Shown here: positions 31,952 to 40,311 of the stretch, piece after piece
Layout: each line of letters starts with the position of its first letter
How positions within the stretch are numbered: the stretch's first letter is position 1
Source of the DNA: Kitasatospora purpeofusca
Lineage (GTDB): Bacteria; Actinomycetota; Actinomycetes; Streptomycetales; Streptomycetaceae
Direction of reading: 5' to 3'
Length of the DNA stretch: 64,000 bases
Assembly (NCBI RefSeq): GCF_000718025.1
Contig: NZ_JODS01000020.1
Coordinates: 62,001-126,000, forward strand
The notes under the pieces: model-generated
Databases searched by the model: none
Told to the model about the DNA's origin: nothing
What the model saw: the letters and a program-made list of their open reading frames with translations, nothing else
Made by a program: the position numbers and the translations under genes

Positions 31952-32890
31952 GTGAAGATCATCGCGGCTCGGTCCGTCCACTGGCTCTCGGAACTTGAGC
32001 CCGTCGCCGCCGAATTGATGAACCGTCATATCAATTCGGCGCGCGAGTGGTTCCCGCACCAGTACGTGCCGTGGAGCCTCGGCCGGGACTTCGACGGACC
32101 GCTCGGCGGCGAGCCCTGGCGGCCGGAGCAGTCCGCGCTCGCCCCCGCGATCCGCTCCGCCCTGGTGGTCAACCTGCTCACCGAGGACAACCTCCCCGGC
32201 TACCACTGGACCATCGGCGCGCAGACCTCCCGCGACGGCGCCTGGGGAGCCTGGCTGCACCAGTGGACGGCGGAGGAGGACCGGCACGCCGCCGCCATCC
32301 GCGCCTATCTGCACGCCACCCGCGCCGTCGACCCGGTGGCCCTGGAGCGCGCCCGGGCGGCCCAGATCTCCACCGGTACCCTCCCCCGGCCGGACGGCGT
32401 GCTCGGCCTGGTCGCCTACGCCGCCGTGCAGGAGCTGGCCACCCGGGTCAGCCACCGCAACACCGGCCGGCTCAGCGGCGACCCGGTCTGCGACCGGCTG
32501 CTCGCCCGGGTCGCCCAGGACGAGAACCTGCACATGGTCTTCTACCGCGAACTGCTGCGCGCCGCACTGGAACTGGAGCCCGACGAGGTCCTGGTCCGGC
32601 TCGACGCCACGGTCCGCGCGTTCGCCATGCCCGGCCAGGGCATGCCCGGCTTCGCCGCCCTGGCCGCCGAGATCGCCGTCGCCGGCGTCTACGACCCGCG
32701 GGTCCACCACGACGAGGTGCTCGCCCCGCTGCTCCGCTCCCTGCGGGTCTTCGAGCTGACCGGGCTCGGCCCGGACGGCGAGCGGGCCCGTGACGGGCTC
32801 GCCGAACAGCTCGCCGTGCTCGACACCCGCGCCGCCCGCTTCGTCGAACGCCGCGCCCGGGCGCTGGCCGTCCGCGCCGCCCGCGACTGA
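31952..32890 (+). CDS. Acyl-ACP desaturase (ferritin-like di-iron)
   Basis: A 312-residue soluble stearoyl-ACP-type desaturase. The di-iron ligands are in VNLLTEDNLPGYH, TAEEDRHAAAI (ExxH), VQELATRVSHRN and VAQDENLHMVFY (ExxH). It would introduce a cis double bond into an acyl chain held on ACP. The start is GTG 31952. It opens a same-strand run with a cyclopropane synthase, exporter, ACP and ketosynthase, so the double bond is probably the substrate of the next enzyme. Confidence 0.9.
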   Translation: MKIIAARSVHWLSELEPVAAELMNRHINSAREWFPHQYVPWSLGRDFDGPLGGEPWRPEQSALAPAIRSALVVNLLTEDNLPGYHWTIGAQTSRDGAWGAWLHQWTAEEDRHAAAIRAYLHATRAVDPVALERARAAQISTGTLPRPDGVLGLVAYAAVQELATRVSHRNTGRLSGDPVCDRLLARVAQDENLHMVFYRELLRAALELEPDEVLVRLDATVRAFAMPGQGMPGFAALAAEIAVAGVYDPRVHHDEVLAPLLRSLRVFELTGLGPDGERARDGLAEQLAVLDTRAARFVERRARALAVRAARD

Positions 32891-32950
32891 CCGCGCCGCC
32901 CGCGACCGACCGCGACCGACCCGTACTCCCCGCCCCCGGACAGGAGAGGC

Positions 32951-33889
32951 ATGACCACCACCATCGACGGTGGCGCCGATACCCGCGGCACCACGACCGT
33001 CGGCACCAGCGCCGCCGACATCGAGTTCCACTACGACCTCGGCAACGACTTCTACGGCCTGTGGCTCGACGAGACGCTCAGCTACTCGGCCGCCGTCTGG
33101 GACGGCATCGACCCCGCCGAGCCCGACACCACGGCCCTGCCCCGCGCCCAGCGGGCCAAGCTCGACCTCCACCTCGACCTGGCCGGCGCCGCCCCCGGGG
33201 CCGGGCTGCGCCTGCTCGACGTCGGCTGCGGCTGGGGCGGGCTGATCGACCGCGCCGTCCGCACCGGCCGGGCCGCCGAGGCCACCGGGCTCACCCTGTC
33301 CCGGGCCCAGCACGCCCACGTCCGGTCGCTCCGACTGCCCGGCGTCGACGTCCGGCTGGAGAGCTGGGACGCCCACGAGCCCGGGCGCCCGTACGACGGC
33401 ATCGTCTCGGTCGGCGCCTTCGAGCACTTCGCCACCGCCGACATGGACGCCTCCGCCCGACTCGCCGCCTACCGGGCCTACTTCGAGCGCTGCCACGGCT
33501 GGCTGCGGCCCGGCGCCCGGATGTCGCTGCAGACCATCGCCTACGACGGGGTGACCGGGGGCGACGGCCCGGTCGGCGCCTTCGTCGCGGCCGAGGTCTT
33601 CCCCGGCGCGGTACTGCCCCGGCTGGGCGAGATCGTGCTCGCGAGCGACCCCTACTTCGCCGTCACCGTCGTCCGGGCCTCCGCCGAGGACTACGCCCGA
33701 ACCCTGGGCGCCTGGTCCGCCCGGCTGCTGCGGGCCCGCGCCGAGGCCGAGCAGCTCGTCGGCCCGGACGGCTACCGCCGGTACCGCCGCTATCTGCGGG
33801 CCTGCGAGGTCACCTTCCTGCGCGGCGCGGCCACGCTCTACCGGATCGGCTTCCGGCGGCGCGACGAGCCGCTCCGGCCGGCGGGCTGA
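32951..33889 (+). CDS. Cyclopropane fatty acid synthase-like SAM methyltransferase
   Basis: A 312-residue class I methyltransferase of the CFA/mycolic acid cyclopropanase family. EFHYDLGNDFYGLWLDETLSY is the family's N-terminal signature, LLDVGCGWGG binds SAM, and VSVGAFEHF holds residues of the bicarbonate/active site. It is shorter than phospholipid-acting Cfa enzymes. It would methylate or cyclopropanate the double bond made by the desaturase encoded 60 bp upstream. The start is ATG 32951 with AGGAGAG. Confidence 0.9.
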   Translation: MTTTIDGGADTRGTTTVGTSAADIEFHYDLGNDFYGLWLDETLSYSAAVWDGIDPAEPDTTALPRAQRAKLDLHLDLAGAAPGAGLRLLDVGCGWGGLIDRAVRTGRAAEATGLTLSRAQHAHVRSLRLPGVDVRLESWDAHEPGRPYDGIVSVGAFEHFATADMDASARLAAYRAYFERCHGWLRPGARMSLQTIAYDGVTGGDGPVGAFVAAEVFPGAVLPRLGEIVLASDPYFAVTVVRASAEDYARTLGAWSARLLRARAEAEQLVGPDGYRRYRRYLRACEVTFLRGAATLYRIGFRRRDEPLRPAG

Positions 33890-33900
33890 GGGCCGGCCGG

Positions 33901-35475
33901 ATGAGTCCCTCCGCCGCTCCCGCCGATTCGTCGCCCTTACCGGGAAGCCCCACCGAGCCGCTCGCCACCGCCGCCGCCCCTGCCACCGCCGCCGCCCCTG
34001 CCACCGCCGTCGCCCCTGCCACCGCCGTTCCCGGAGCCGCCGCCCCCGGCCCGGTGGGCAGGCGGCGGGCCTGGGCCGCGGTGGGGGTCGTCTGCGCCGC
34101 GCTCTTCCTGCTCGGACTCGACTTCACCGTGCTCAACGTGGCGGTCCCCGGCCTGCGCGCCGAACTCGGCCCCACCCTCGCCGAGACCCAGTGGATCGTC
34201 GACGGCTACGCGCTCGCCCTCGGCGGCTGCGTCCTCGCCGGCGGCGCCCTCGGCGACCGGTACGGGCGGCGCCGTGCGTTCGCCGCCGGACTCGCGCTCT
34301 GCGCGCTCGCCTCGGTGGCGGGCGCGCTCGGCGACACCCCCGGGCAACTCGTCGCCGCCCGCTGCGCGATGGGCCTCGGTGCGGCGTTCTTCATGCCGGC
34401 CACGCTCTCCACCGTCGTCCACGTGCTGGACGCGCCGGAGGACCGGCGGCGGGCGATCGGCATCTGGGCGGCGGTGGCCGGGGTCGGCGCGCTGTTCGGC
34501 CCGGTGGTCGGCGGCTGGCTGGTCGAACGGCACGGGTGGCAGGCCGCGTTCTGGCTGAACGTCCCCGTGGTGGCCGTGATCCTGGCACTCACCCCGGTCG
34601 TCCCCGAGTCCCGCGACCCCGGGGCCCGACCGCTGGACCGGCTCGGCGCACCGCTGTCCTGCGCCGCCCTGCTCACCCTCGTCTGGGGCTTCATCGAGGC
34701 ACCGGGCCGGGGCTGGACCAGTGCCGCGGTGCTCACGGCGTTCGCCGCCTCCGCCGTGCTGACCGGTCTCTTCGTGCGGCGCCAACTCCGCTGCGCCGCG
34801 CCCATGGTGCCGCTCCGGATCCTGCGCGGAGGGCCGGTCTGGCCGGCCACGGTCAGCCTGGCGCTGATGTCCTTCGCGATGTTCGGCGCGATGTTCCTGC
34901 TCACGCTCCACCTCCAGCAGGTGCGCGGCCTCTCGGCCTGGCAGGCCGGGCTGCGGATGGTGCCGCTCTCGCTGGGGCTGGCCGTCGGCGCCGTGCTGGG
35001 GCCGGTGGTCGCCCGGCACGCCGGGGCCCGGGTGCCGGTGGCCGCCGGTCAGCTGCTGATCGCCGCCGGGTTCGTCCAACTCGCCCTCCTGGAGGCGGAG
35101 TCGGGGGACGCCCCGGTGCTGCTCTTCGAGGCGGCGGCCGGACTCGGAGCGGGCCTGCTCGCACCGGTGGCCACCGAACTCGTGATGAGTGCCGTGCCGT
35201 CGGCCATGGCCGGGGTCGGTTCGGCCCTCAACGACGCCACCCGGCAGGTCGGTTCCACGCTCGGTGTGGCGGTGCTCGGCTCCGTACTGGCCACGGTCGC
35301 GGACGGCGCCGCACCGGGTGACCGGGCCGCCTTCACCGCCGGTCTGGGCGCCGCCGCCCTGGTCGGCGGGGCGGTCGCCGCGGCGGCCGTACCGCTCGCC
35401 TGGCTCCGGCTGCCCGGGCGTGAACCCTCGGCGGCCACCGGCCGCCCGGCCCCGGCGGCACCCGGACCGGGCTGA
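33901..35475 (+). CDS. MFS exporter, DHA2 (14-TMS) family
   Basis: A 524-residue EmrB/QacA-type exporter. A low-complexity Ala/Pro/Thr N-terminus of about 55 residues (built from an 18-bp repeat) precedes 14 hydrophobic helices. Motifs LGLDFTVLNVAVPGLRAEL, WIVDGYALALGG, GDRYGRRRAF and GIWAAVAGVGALFGPVVGGWLVE are those of drug-proton antiporters. Its position 11 bases after the cyclopropane synthase suggests it exports the lipid product or confers resistance to it. Confidence 0.9.
   Translation: MSPSAAPADSSPLPGSPTEPLATAAAPATAAAPATAVAPATAVPGAAAPGPVGRRRAWAAVGVVCAALFLLGLDFTVLNVAVPGLRAELGPTLAETQWIVDGYALALGGCVLAGGALGDRYGRRRAFAAGLALCALASVAGALGDTPGQLVAARCAMGLGAAFFMPATLSTVVHVLDAPEDRRRAIGIWAAVAGVGALFGPVVGGWLVERHGWQAAFWLNVPVVAVILALTPVVPESRDPGARPLDRLGAPLSCAALLTLVWGFIEAPGRGWTSAAVLTAFAASAVLTGLFVRRQLRCAAPMVPLRILRGGPVWPATVSLALMSFAMFGAMFLLTLHLQQVRGLSAWQAGLRMVPLSLGLAVGAVLGPVVARHAGARVPVAAGQLLIAAGFVQLALLEAESGDAPVLLFEAAAGLGAGLLAPVATELVMSAVPSAMAGVGSALNDATRQVGSTLGVAVLGSVLATVADGAAPGDRAAFTAGLGAAALVGGAVAAAAVPLAWLRLPGREPSAATGRPAPAAPGPG
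33965..34018 (+). repeat. Three 18-bp tandem repeats in the MFS N-terminus
   Basis: CCACCGCCGCCGCCCCTG occurs at 33965-33982 and 33983-34000 exactly, and at 34001-34018 with one change. It encodes TAAAPA-type repeats, and copy number may vary between strains. Confidence 0.8.
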
Positions 35476-35529
35476 ACGCCGGACCCGTCACCCCTTCCTT
35501 CCCGTTGTCCCCTTCCGAGAGGAATCCCC

Positions 35530-35832
35530 GTGTCCGACACCTTCACCGTCCTGCGCGACTGCCTGGTCGCCGAGTTCGACGTTCCGGCCGACCGGGTGGA
35601 GCCCGGGGCCACCCTCGCCTCGCTGGAGCTGGACAGCCTCGCCCTGGTCGAACTGTCCCTGCTGGTCGAGGAGCGGATCGGGGCGACCGTCAGCGACATC
35701 CGCCCCGAGTCCACCCTCGGCGACCTGGCCGCCCACGCGGACGCCGTCCGGGCCGCGGCTCCCGCCGCCGTCCCCACCGCGAGCACCGTCCCTGCCGCGA
35801 GCACCACCCTCGCGTCGAGCGCCGTCAGTTGA
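35530..35832 (+). CDS. Acyl carrier protein
   Basis: A 100-residue stand-alone ACP. The phosphopantetheine attachment Ser is in LELDSLALVELS, followed by VEERIGATVSDI (helix III region). A Ala/Pro/Ser/Thr-rich tail of about 22 residues is unusual for an ACP. The start is GTG 35530 with AGAGGAA. It probably carries the acyl chain acted on by the cluster's desaturase, methyltransferase and ketosynthase. Confidence 0.9.
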   Translation: MSDTFTVLRDCLVAEFDVPADRVEPGATLASLELDSLALVELSLLVEERIGATVSDIRPESTLGDLAAHADAVRAAAPAAVPTASTVPAASTTLASSAVS

Positions 35833-35876
35833 GCACCGGCGGCACCGGCGGTATTCGCGCCACCGGAGGCACCCGG

Positions 35877-37103
35877 GTGACAGCCTCCCGGGCGGTCGCC
35901 GTGACCGGGATCGGCCTGGTCACCCCCGCCGGGTTCGGCGCGGCGGCGAGCTGGGCCCGCCTGCTCGACGGCACGTCCACCGCCCGCACCGATCCCCGGC
36001 TCGCGGGGCTGGCCGTCGACTTCTCCTGCCCGGCCGAGGGCTTCGAAGCGGTCGAGCTGCTCGGCGGCCGGCTGGTCCGCAGACTCGACCGCTTCTCCCA
36101 ACTCGCCGTTCTGGCCGCCCGCGAGGCCGTCGCCGACGCCGGACTCGACCCGTCGGCCTGGGACTCCGCCCGGGTCGGCGTCGTCCTCGGCGTCAGCGCC
36201 AACAGCACCCTGACCTACGAGACCGAGTACGCCCGGCTCGCCGACGGCCGGCCCGACCTGGTCTCCCCGCTGATGCTGCCCCGGTCCATCCCGAACATGG
36301 CGGCCGGCGAGGTCGGCCTCGACCTCGGTGCCCGCGGGCCCAACCTGGTCACCAGCACCGCCTGCGCCTCCGGCACCACCGCCCTCGCCGTCGCCTGCGA
36401 CCTGCTCCGGGCCGGGACCTGCGACCTCGTTCTGGCCGGCGGCACCGACTGCCCCCGCGCACCAATGGTGGCCACCGCCTTCGACCGGCTCGGCGCGCTC
36501 TCCCGCCGGCGCCACGACCCGGCCGGCGCCTCCCGCCCCTTCGAGGCGGACCGGGACGGCTTCGTGATCGGCGAGGGCGCGGGCGTCCTGGTACTGGAAC
36601 GGGTCGCGCACGCCCGGGCGCGCGGCGTCCGGCCGCGCGCGTACCTGGCCGGCCACGGCTCCACCGCCGACGCCCACCACTTCACCGCCCCGCACCCCGG
36701 GGGCGACGGCCTGGCCCGGGCGATCCGGGCCGCCCTCGCCGACGCCGGACTCGCCCCGCACGACATCGGGCACGTCAACGCGCACGGCACCGGCACCCGG
36801 CTGAACGACACGGCCGAGGCGGCGGCCCTGCACCGGGTCTTCCACCGGCCGCCCCCGGTCACCTCGGTCAAGGGCGCGATCGGCCACACCATGGGCGGCG
36901 CCGGGGCGATCGAGGCGGCGGTCACCGTGCTCTCCCTCCAGCACGGACTGGTCCCGCCCACCGCCAACCTCGAACGGCCCGACGAGTCCCTCGGCCTCGA
37001 CGTGGTCGCCAAGGTGCCGAGACGGCTCGCCCTGGACGCCGCCGTCTCGGTCTCCAGCGGCTTCGGCGGGCAGAACGCGGCCGTCGTCCTCACCGCAGCC
37101 TGA
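35877..37103 (+). CDS. Beta-ketoacyl-ACP synthase (KAS II/FabF type)
   Basis: A 408-residue ketosynthase. VTGIGLVTPAGFG opens the fold. The nucleophile Cys is in TSTACASGTTAL, the two His are in NAHGTGTRLND and AIGHTMGGAGAIEA, so the Cys-His-His triad is intact. It can elongate an ACP-bound acyl chain with malonyl units. The start is GTG 35877 with GGAGG at 35865-35869; there are no ketoreductase or dehydratase genes nearby, so primary FAS enzymes would have to complete any cycle. Confidence 0.92.
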   Translation: MTASRAVAVTGIGLVTPAGFGAAASWARLLDGTSTARTDPRLAGLAVDFSCPAEGFEAVELLGGRLVRRLDRFSQLAVLAAREAVADAGLDPSAWDSARVGVVLGVSANSTLTYETEYARLADGRPDLVSPLMLPRSIPNMAAGEVGLDLGARGPNLVTSTACASGTTALAVACDLLRAGTCDLVLAGGTDCPRAPMVATAFDRLGALSRRRHDPAGASRPFEADRDGFVIGEGAGVLVLERVAHARARGVRPRAYLAGHGSTADAHHFTAPHPGGDGLARAIRAALADAGLAPHDIGHVNAHGTGTRLNDTAEAAALHRVFHRPPPVTSVKGAIGHTMGGAGAIEAAVTVLSLQHGLVPPTANLERPDESLGLDVVAKVPRRLALDAAVSVSSGFGGQNAAVVLTAA

Positions 37104-37179
37104 GCTGCCGCCGCCCGAGCCACCGCCACCCGTCACCCGCAACCCGTCACTCTCCGCCGTCCCGCCCCCGGAGTCCGCC

Positions 37180-37956
37180 ATGCCCACCCCCGCCACCCGC
37201 AGGCCGCTCACCCGGGCCCGGCTCACCGCCGCCGGCCTCTACCAGCGGCTGGTGATGAGCCGCCCGCCCGCCGACTGGACCGTCCCGCCCGCCGACGGCC
37301 GCTACGGCCCGGCCGAACCCGCCGACCCCCGGCCGCTCACCCTGCTGATGCTCGGCGACTCGCTCGCCCGCAGCTTCGGCGCCGGCCGGCCCGAGGAGAC
37401 CCTCGGCGCGCGGCTCGCCCAGGCCCTCGGCGAGCACCTCGACCGCCCCGTCGACCTGCGGGTGCTCGCCCGGGTCGGCGCCACCACGGCTGCCCTGCGG
37501 CAGCAGGTCGCCCGGGCGGACCGGATCCGGCCCGGCATCGCCGTGCTGATCGTCGGCGGCAACGACGTACTCCTCCCACTCCCGCTCGGCCGCGCCGCCC
37601 GCCGGTTCGCCCTGGTGCTCCAGCGGCTCCGCGACACCGGCTGGCACCCGGTCGTCGTGCCCTGCCCCGACCCCGGCCACGCCCCGGGCTTCCGCGCCCC
37701 GGCCCGCCTCCTCGGCGCGCCCCGCTCGCACCGCCTCGCCCGCCGCCAGACCCGGGCGGCCGAACGCGTCGGCATCCCGGTGGCCGTCTCCTCCGGCCCC
37801 GAGTTCCGCGACCGGGCCGACCACCTCCTCGGCCCCGACGGCGTCCACCCGTCCCCCCGGGGCTACGCCGAGCACGCGACCCGGATGCTTCCCGCCCTCC
37901 TCGCCGCCGCGGCCACGCTCCCCGCCGCCCCCACCCCCGTCCCCACCGCCCCGTAG
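37180..37956 (+). CDS. SGNH/GDSL hydrolase
   Basis: A 258-residue SGNH esterase/lipase-like protein. Block I is LMLGDSLARSFG with the nucleophile Ser, block III GGND, and block V DGVHPSPRGY with the Asp and His. It lacks a clear signal peptide. As the last gene of the lipid cluster it could hydrolyse the acyl-ACP or an ester of the product. It ends 5 bp before a 30-bp perfect palindrome. Confidence 0.85.
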   Translation: MPTPATRRPLTRARLTAAGLYQRLVMSRPPADWTVPPADGRYGPAEPADPRPLTLLMLGDSLARSFGAGRPEETLGARLAQALGEHLDRPVDLRVLARVGATTAALRQQVARADRIRPGIAVLIVGGNDVLLPLPLGRAARRFALVLQRLRDTGWHPVVVPCPDPGHAPGFRAPARLLGAPRSHRLARRQTRAAERVGIPVAVSSGPEFRDRADHLLGPDGVHPSPRGYAEHATRMLPALLAAAATLPAAPTPVPTAP

Positions 37957-37961
37957 CGCCC

Positions 37962-37991
37962 GGTCGGGGTGCGCCGCGGCGCACCCCGACC
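37962..37991. terminator. 30-bp perfect palindrome, bidirectional terminator
   Basis: GGTCGGGGTGCGCCG is followed directly by its reverse complement. It lies between the convergent SGNH hydrolase and gamma-glutamyl amidase genes and closes the lipid cluster. Confidence 0.7.
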
Positions 37992-38004
37992 CGAGGGGCA
38001 CGCC

Positions 38005-38742
38005 CTACCCGACCTCCACCGGCTCCAGCTGCAGCGACCGCGCCGCCGTCGCGGCCCGCACCAGCGCCCGCATCACCCGCAGGTCCTCGCCCTGCTCCGG
38101 ATGCCACTGCACCCCGAGCGTGAACCCCGGCCCCTCCACCGCCTCCACCGTCCCGTCCGGCGCGTGCGCGCTCACCCGCAGCCCGGTCCCCAGCCGGTCC
38201 ACCGCCTGGTGGTGGAAGGTCGGCACGGTCAGCTCGGGCTCCGGCAGCAGCCCGCCCAGCAGCGTCCCCGGCACCGGCCGCACCACATGCGTCCCGTACC
38301 GGCCGGGCGAACCCGCGTGCACATCCACGTCCACCACGTCCGGCAGGTGCTGGATCAGCGTGCCCCCGCACACCACGTTGAGCACCTGCATGCCCCGGCA
38401 GATCCCCAGCAGCGGCATCCCCGCCGCCAGCGCCGCCCGCAGCAGCGCCGACTCCCAGACGTCGCGCTCGACCGTGTCCACATCGGTCAGCGGGTGCGGC
38501 GGCTGCCCGTAGTAGGCGGGGTCGATGTCCGGTCCGCCCGCGACGACCAGTGCGTCCAGCCGGGCGAGCACCTCCGGCGCGCGCTCGGGGGCGTCGGGCG
38601 GCAGGAGCACCGCGATCCCGCCCGAATTCTGTACATAGGCGGTGTACCGCTCGGGCACCAGGGCCACCCGGCGGTCCCGCCAGTCGCTCCAACTCGCGTC
38701 CACCAGATAGGTGCTGACGCCGACAATAGGCCTGCGATCCAT
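38005..38742 (-). CDS. Gamma-glutamyl amide hydrolase (class I glutamine amidotransferase-like, PuuD type)
   Basis: A 245-residue peptidase C26 enzyme. The nucleophile Cys is in LLGICRGMQVLNV, and the His/Glu pair in GVQWHPEQ completes the triad. PuuD releases glutamate from gamma-glutamylated amines. I chose ATG 38742, ten bases from AGGAG; ATG 38751 is too close to it. Its divergent neighbour is the GlnA-like ligase that makes such amides, so together they should start and finish one gamma-glutamylation pathway. Confidence 0.9.
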   Translation of the reverse strand: MDRRPIVGVSTYLVDASWSDWRDRRVALVPERYTAYVQNSGGIAVLLPPDAPERAPEVLARLDALVVAGGPDIDPAYYGQPPHPLTDVDTVERDVWESALLRAALAAGMPLLGICRGMQVLNVVCGGTLIQHLPDVVDVDVHAGSPGRYGTHVVRPVPGTLLGGLLPEPELTVPTFHHQAVDRLGTGLRVSAHAPDGTVEAVEGPGFTLGVQWHPEQGEDLRVMRALVRAATAARSLQLEPVEVG

Positions 38743-38904
38743 GGCGCGCATTCTCCTCCCGTCCCGCCCGATCACCCGTCAACCTCGCACCTCGGCGCGC
38801 CACACCCGTCCGCCCTCTTCCGTGCTGTCAGCGCCAGGCCGTACGGTTCGCTGTGACCGCTCGGTCTCGCTGCGTGATCGAGGAAGAGGAGGAGGGCGTC
38901 CGCC

Positions 38905-40311
38905 ATGTCCGACCGCACCACCGCACCCGGGGCCGCCGGGCCCGGCACCCCCCGGCGGCGCGCCCCGCTCACCCTCGACGAGCTGCGCGCGCTGGTCGAC
39001 GCGGGCGAGGTCCACACCGTCGCCCTGGCCTTCACCGACATGCAGGGCCGGCTCCAGGGCAAGCGCTTCGCCGCCGGCTTCTTCCTCGACGAGGTGGCCG
39101 AGCACGGCGCCGACGCCTGCGAGTACCTGCTGGCCGTCGACGTCGAACTCAACACCGTGGACGGCTACGCGCTCTCCTCCTGGGAGACCGGCTACGGCGA
39201 CTTCGCCATGCGCCCCGACCTGTCGACCCTCCGCCTGACCCCCTGGCAGCCCGGCACCGCCCAGGTCACCGCCGACCTGGCCGGCCACGGCGGCCACCCG
39301 GTGGCCGCCGCGCCCCGCCAGCTGCTGCGCCGCCAGATCGCCCGGCTCGCCGAGTACGGCCTGGCCGCCGACATCGGCACCGAGTTGGAGTTCCTGGTCT
39401 TCCGCGACACCTACGAACAAGCCTGGCAGGGCGGCTACCGCGGCCTCACCCCGGCCAACCTCTACAACGTCGACTACTCGCTGCTGGGCACCGCCCGGGT
39501 CGAGCCGCTGCTCTCCCGGATCCGCACCGAGATGGCCGGCGCGGGCCTGGTGGTGGAGTCCGCCAAGGGCGAGTGCAACCTCGGCCAGCACGAGATCGCC
39601 TTCCGGTACGCCGACGCGCTCACCACCTGCGACCAGCACAGCGTCTACAAGACCGGCGCCAAGGAGATCGCCGCCCAACTCGGCTGCGCACTCACCTTCA
39701 TGGCCAAGTACGACCAGCGCGAGGGCAACAGCTGCCACATCCACCTGTCGCTGCGGGACGCGGTGGGCGCCCCGGCGTTCGCCGCCGCCGACGGCCGGAT
39801 GACCGACACCATGCGGCACTTCCTGGCCGGGCAGCTGCTCGCGCTGCGCGAGTTCACCCTGCTGTACGCGCCGAACATCAACTCCTACAAGCGCTACCGC
39901 CCCGGCTCGTTCGCGCCGACCGCGGTCGCCTGGGGCCGGGACAACCGGACCTGCGCCTACCGGGTGGTGGGGCACGGCGCGGGCCTGCGGATGGAGAACC
40001 GGGTGCCCGGCGGGGACGTCAACCCCTACCTGGCGGTGGCCGGCATGATCGCCGCCGGCCTGCACGGCGTCCAGCAGAAACTGGAGCTGCCCGCCCCCTG
40101 CCTGGGCAACGCCTACGCCGTCGAGGACTACGCCCGGGTGCCCGGCTCGCTGCGCGAGGCCGCCGACCTGTGGGGCGCCAGCGAACTCGCCCGCACGGCC
40201 TTCGGGGACGACGTGGTCGAGCACTACCTCCACATGGCCCGGGTCGAGCAGGACGCCTACGACGGCGCGATCACCGACTGGGAGCGCTACCGATCCTTCG
40301 AGCGGATGTGA
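38905..40311 (+). CDS. glnA4: Glutamine synthetase-like gamma-glutamylethanolamide/polyamine synthetase
   Basis: A 468-residue GS-fold ligase. A GS beta-grasp N-domain is followed by the catalytic barrel with IGTELEFLVF (metal-binding Glu), GNSCHIHLSL, the ATP/glutamate segment APNINSYKRYRPGSF and RVPGGDVNPYL. These changes from canonical GlnA and the neighbours (amidase, aldehyde dehydrogenase, SDR) indicate glutamylation of an amine rather than ammonia. In S. coelicolor GlnA4 (SCO1613) makes gamma-glutamylethanolamide and lies near pheST/infC, as here, so I favour GlnA4; a polyamine ligase (GlnA2/GlnA3) is the alternative. ATG 38905 follows GAGGAGGG at 38888-38895. Confidence 0.85.
   Translation: MSDRTTAPGAAGPGTPRRRAPLTLDELRALVDAGEVHTVALAFTDMQGRLQGKRFAAGFFLDEVAEHGADACEYLLAVDVELNTVDGYALSSWETGYGDFAMRPDLSTLRLTPWQPGTAQVTADLAGHGGHPVAAAPRQLLRRQIARLAEYGLAADIGTELEFLVFRDTYEQAWQGGYRGLTPANLYNVDYSLLGTARVEPLLSRIRTEMAGAGLVVESAKGECNLGQHEIAFRYADALTTCDQHSVYKTGAKEIAAQLGCALTFMAKYDQREGNSCHIHLSLRDAVGAPAFAAADGRMTDTMRHFLAGQLLALREFTLLYAPNINSYKRYRPGSFAPTAVAWGRDNRTCAYRVVGHGAGLRMENRVPGGDVNPYLAVAGMIAAGLHGVQQKLELPAPCLGNAYAVEDYARVPGSLREAADLWGASELARTAFGDDVVEHYLHMARVEQDAYDGAITDWERYRSFERM

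Noticed and set aside
31952..37956. Polyyne or ladderane biosynthetic cluster
   Set aside because: The membrane desaturases, acetylenases and fatty acyl-AMP ligase expected for polyynes, and the radical SAM set expected for ladderanes, are absent.
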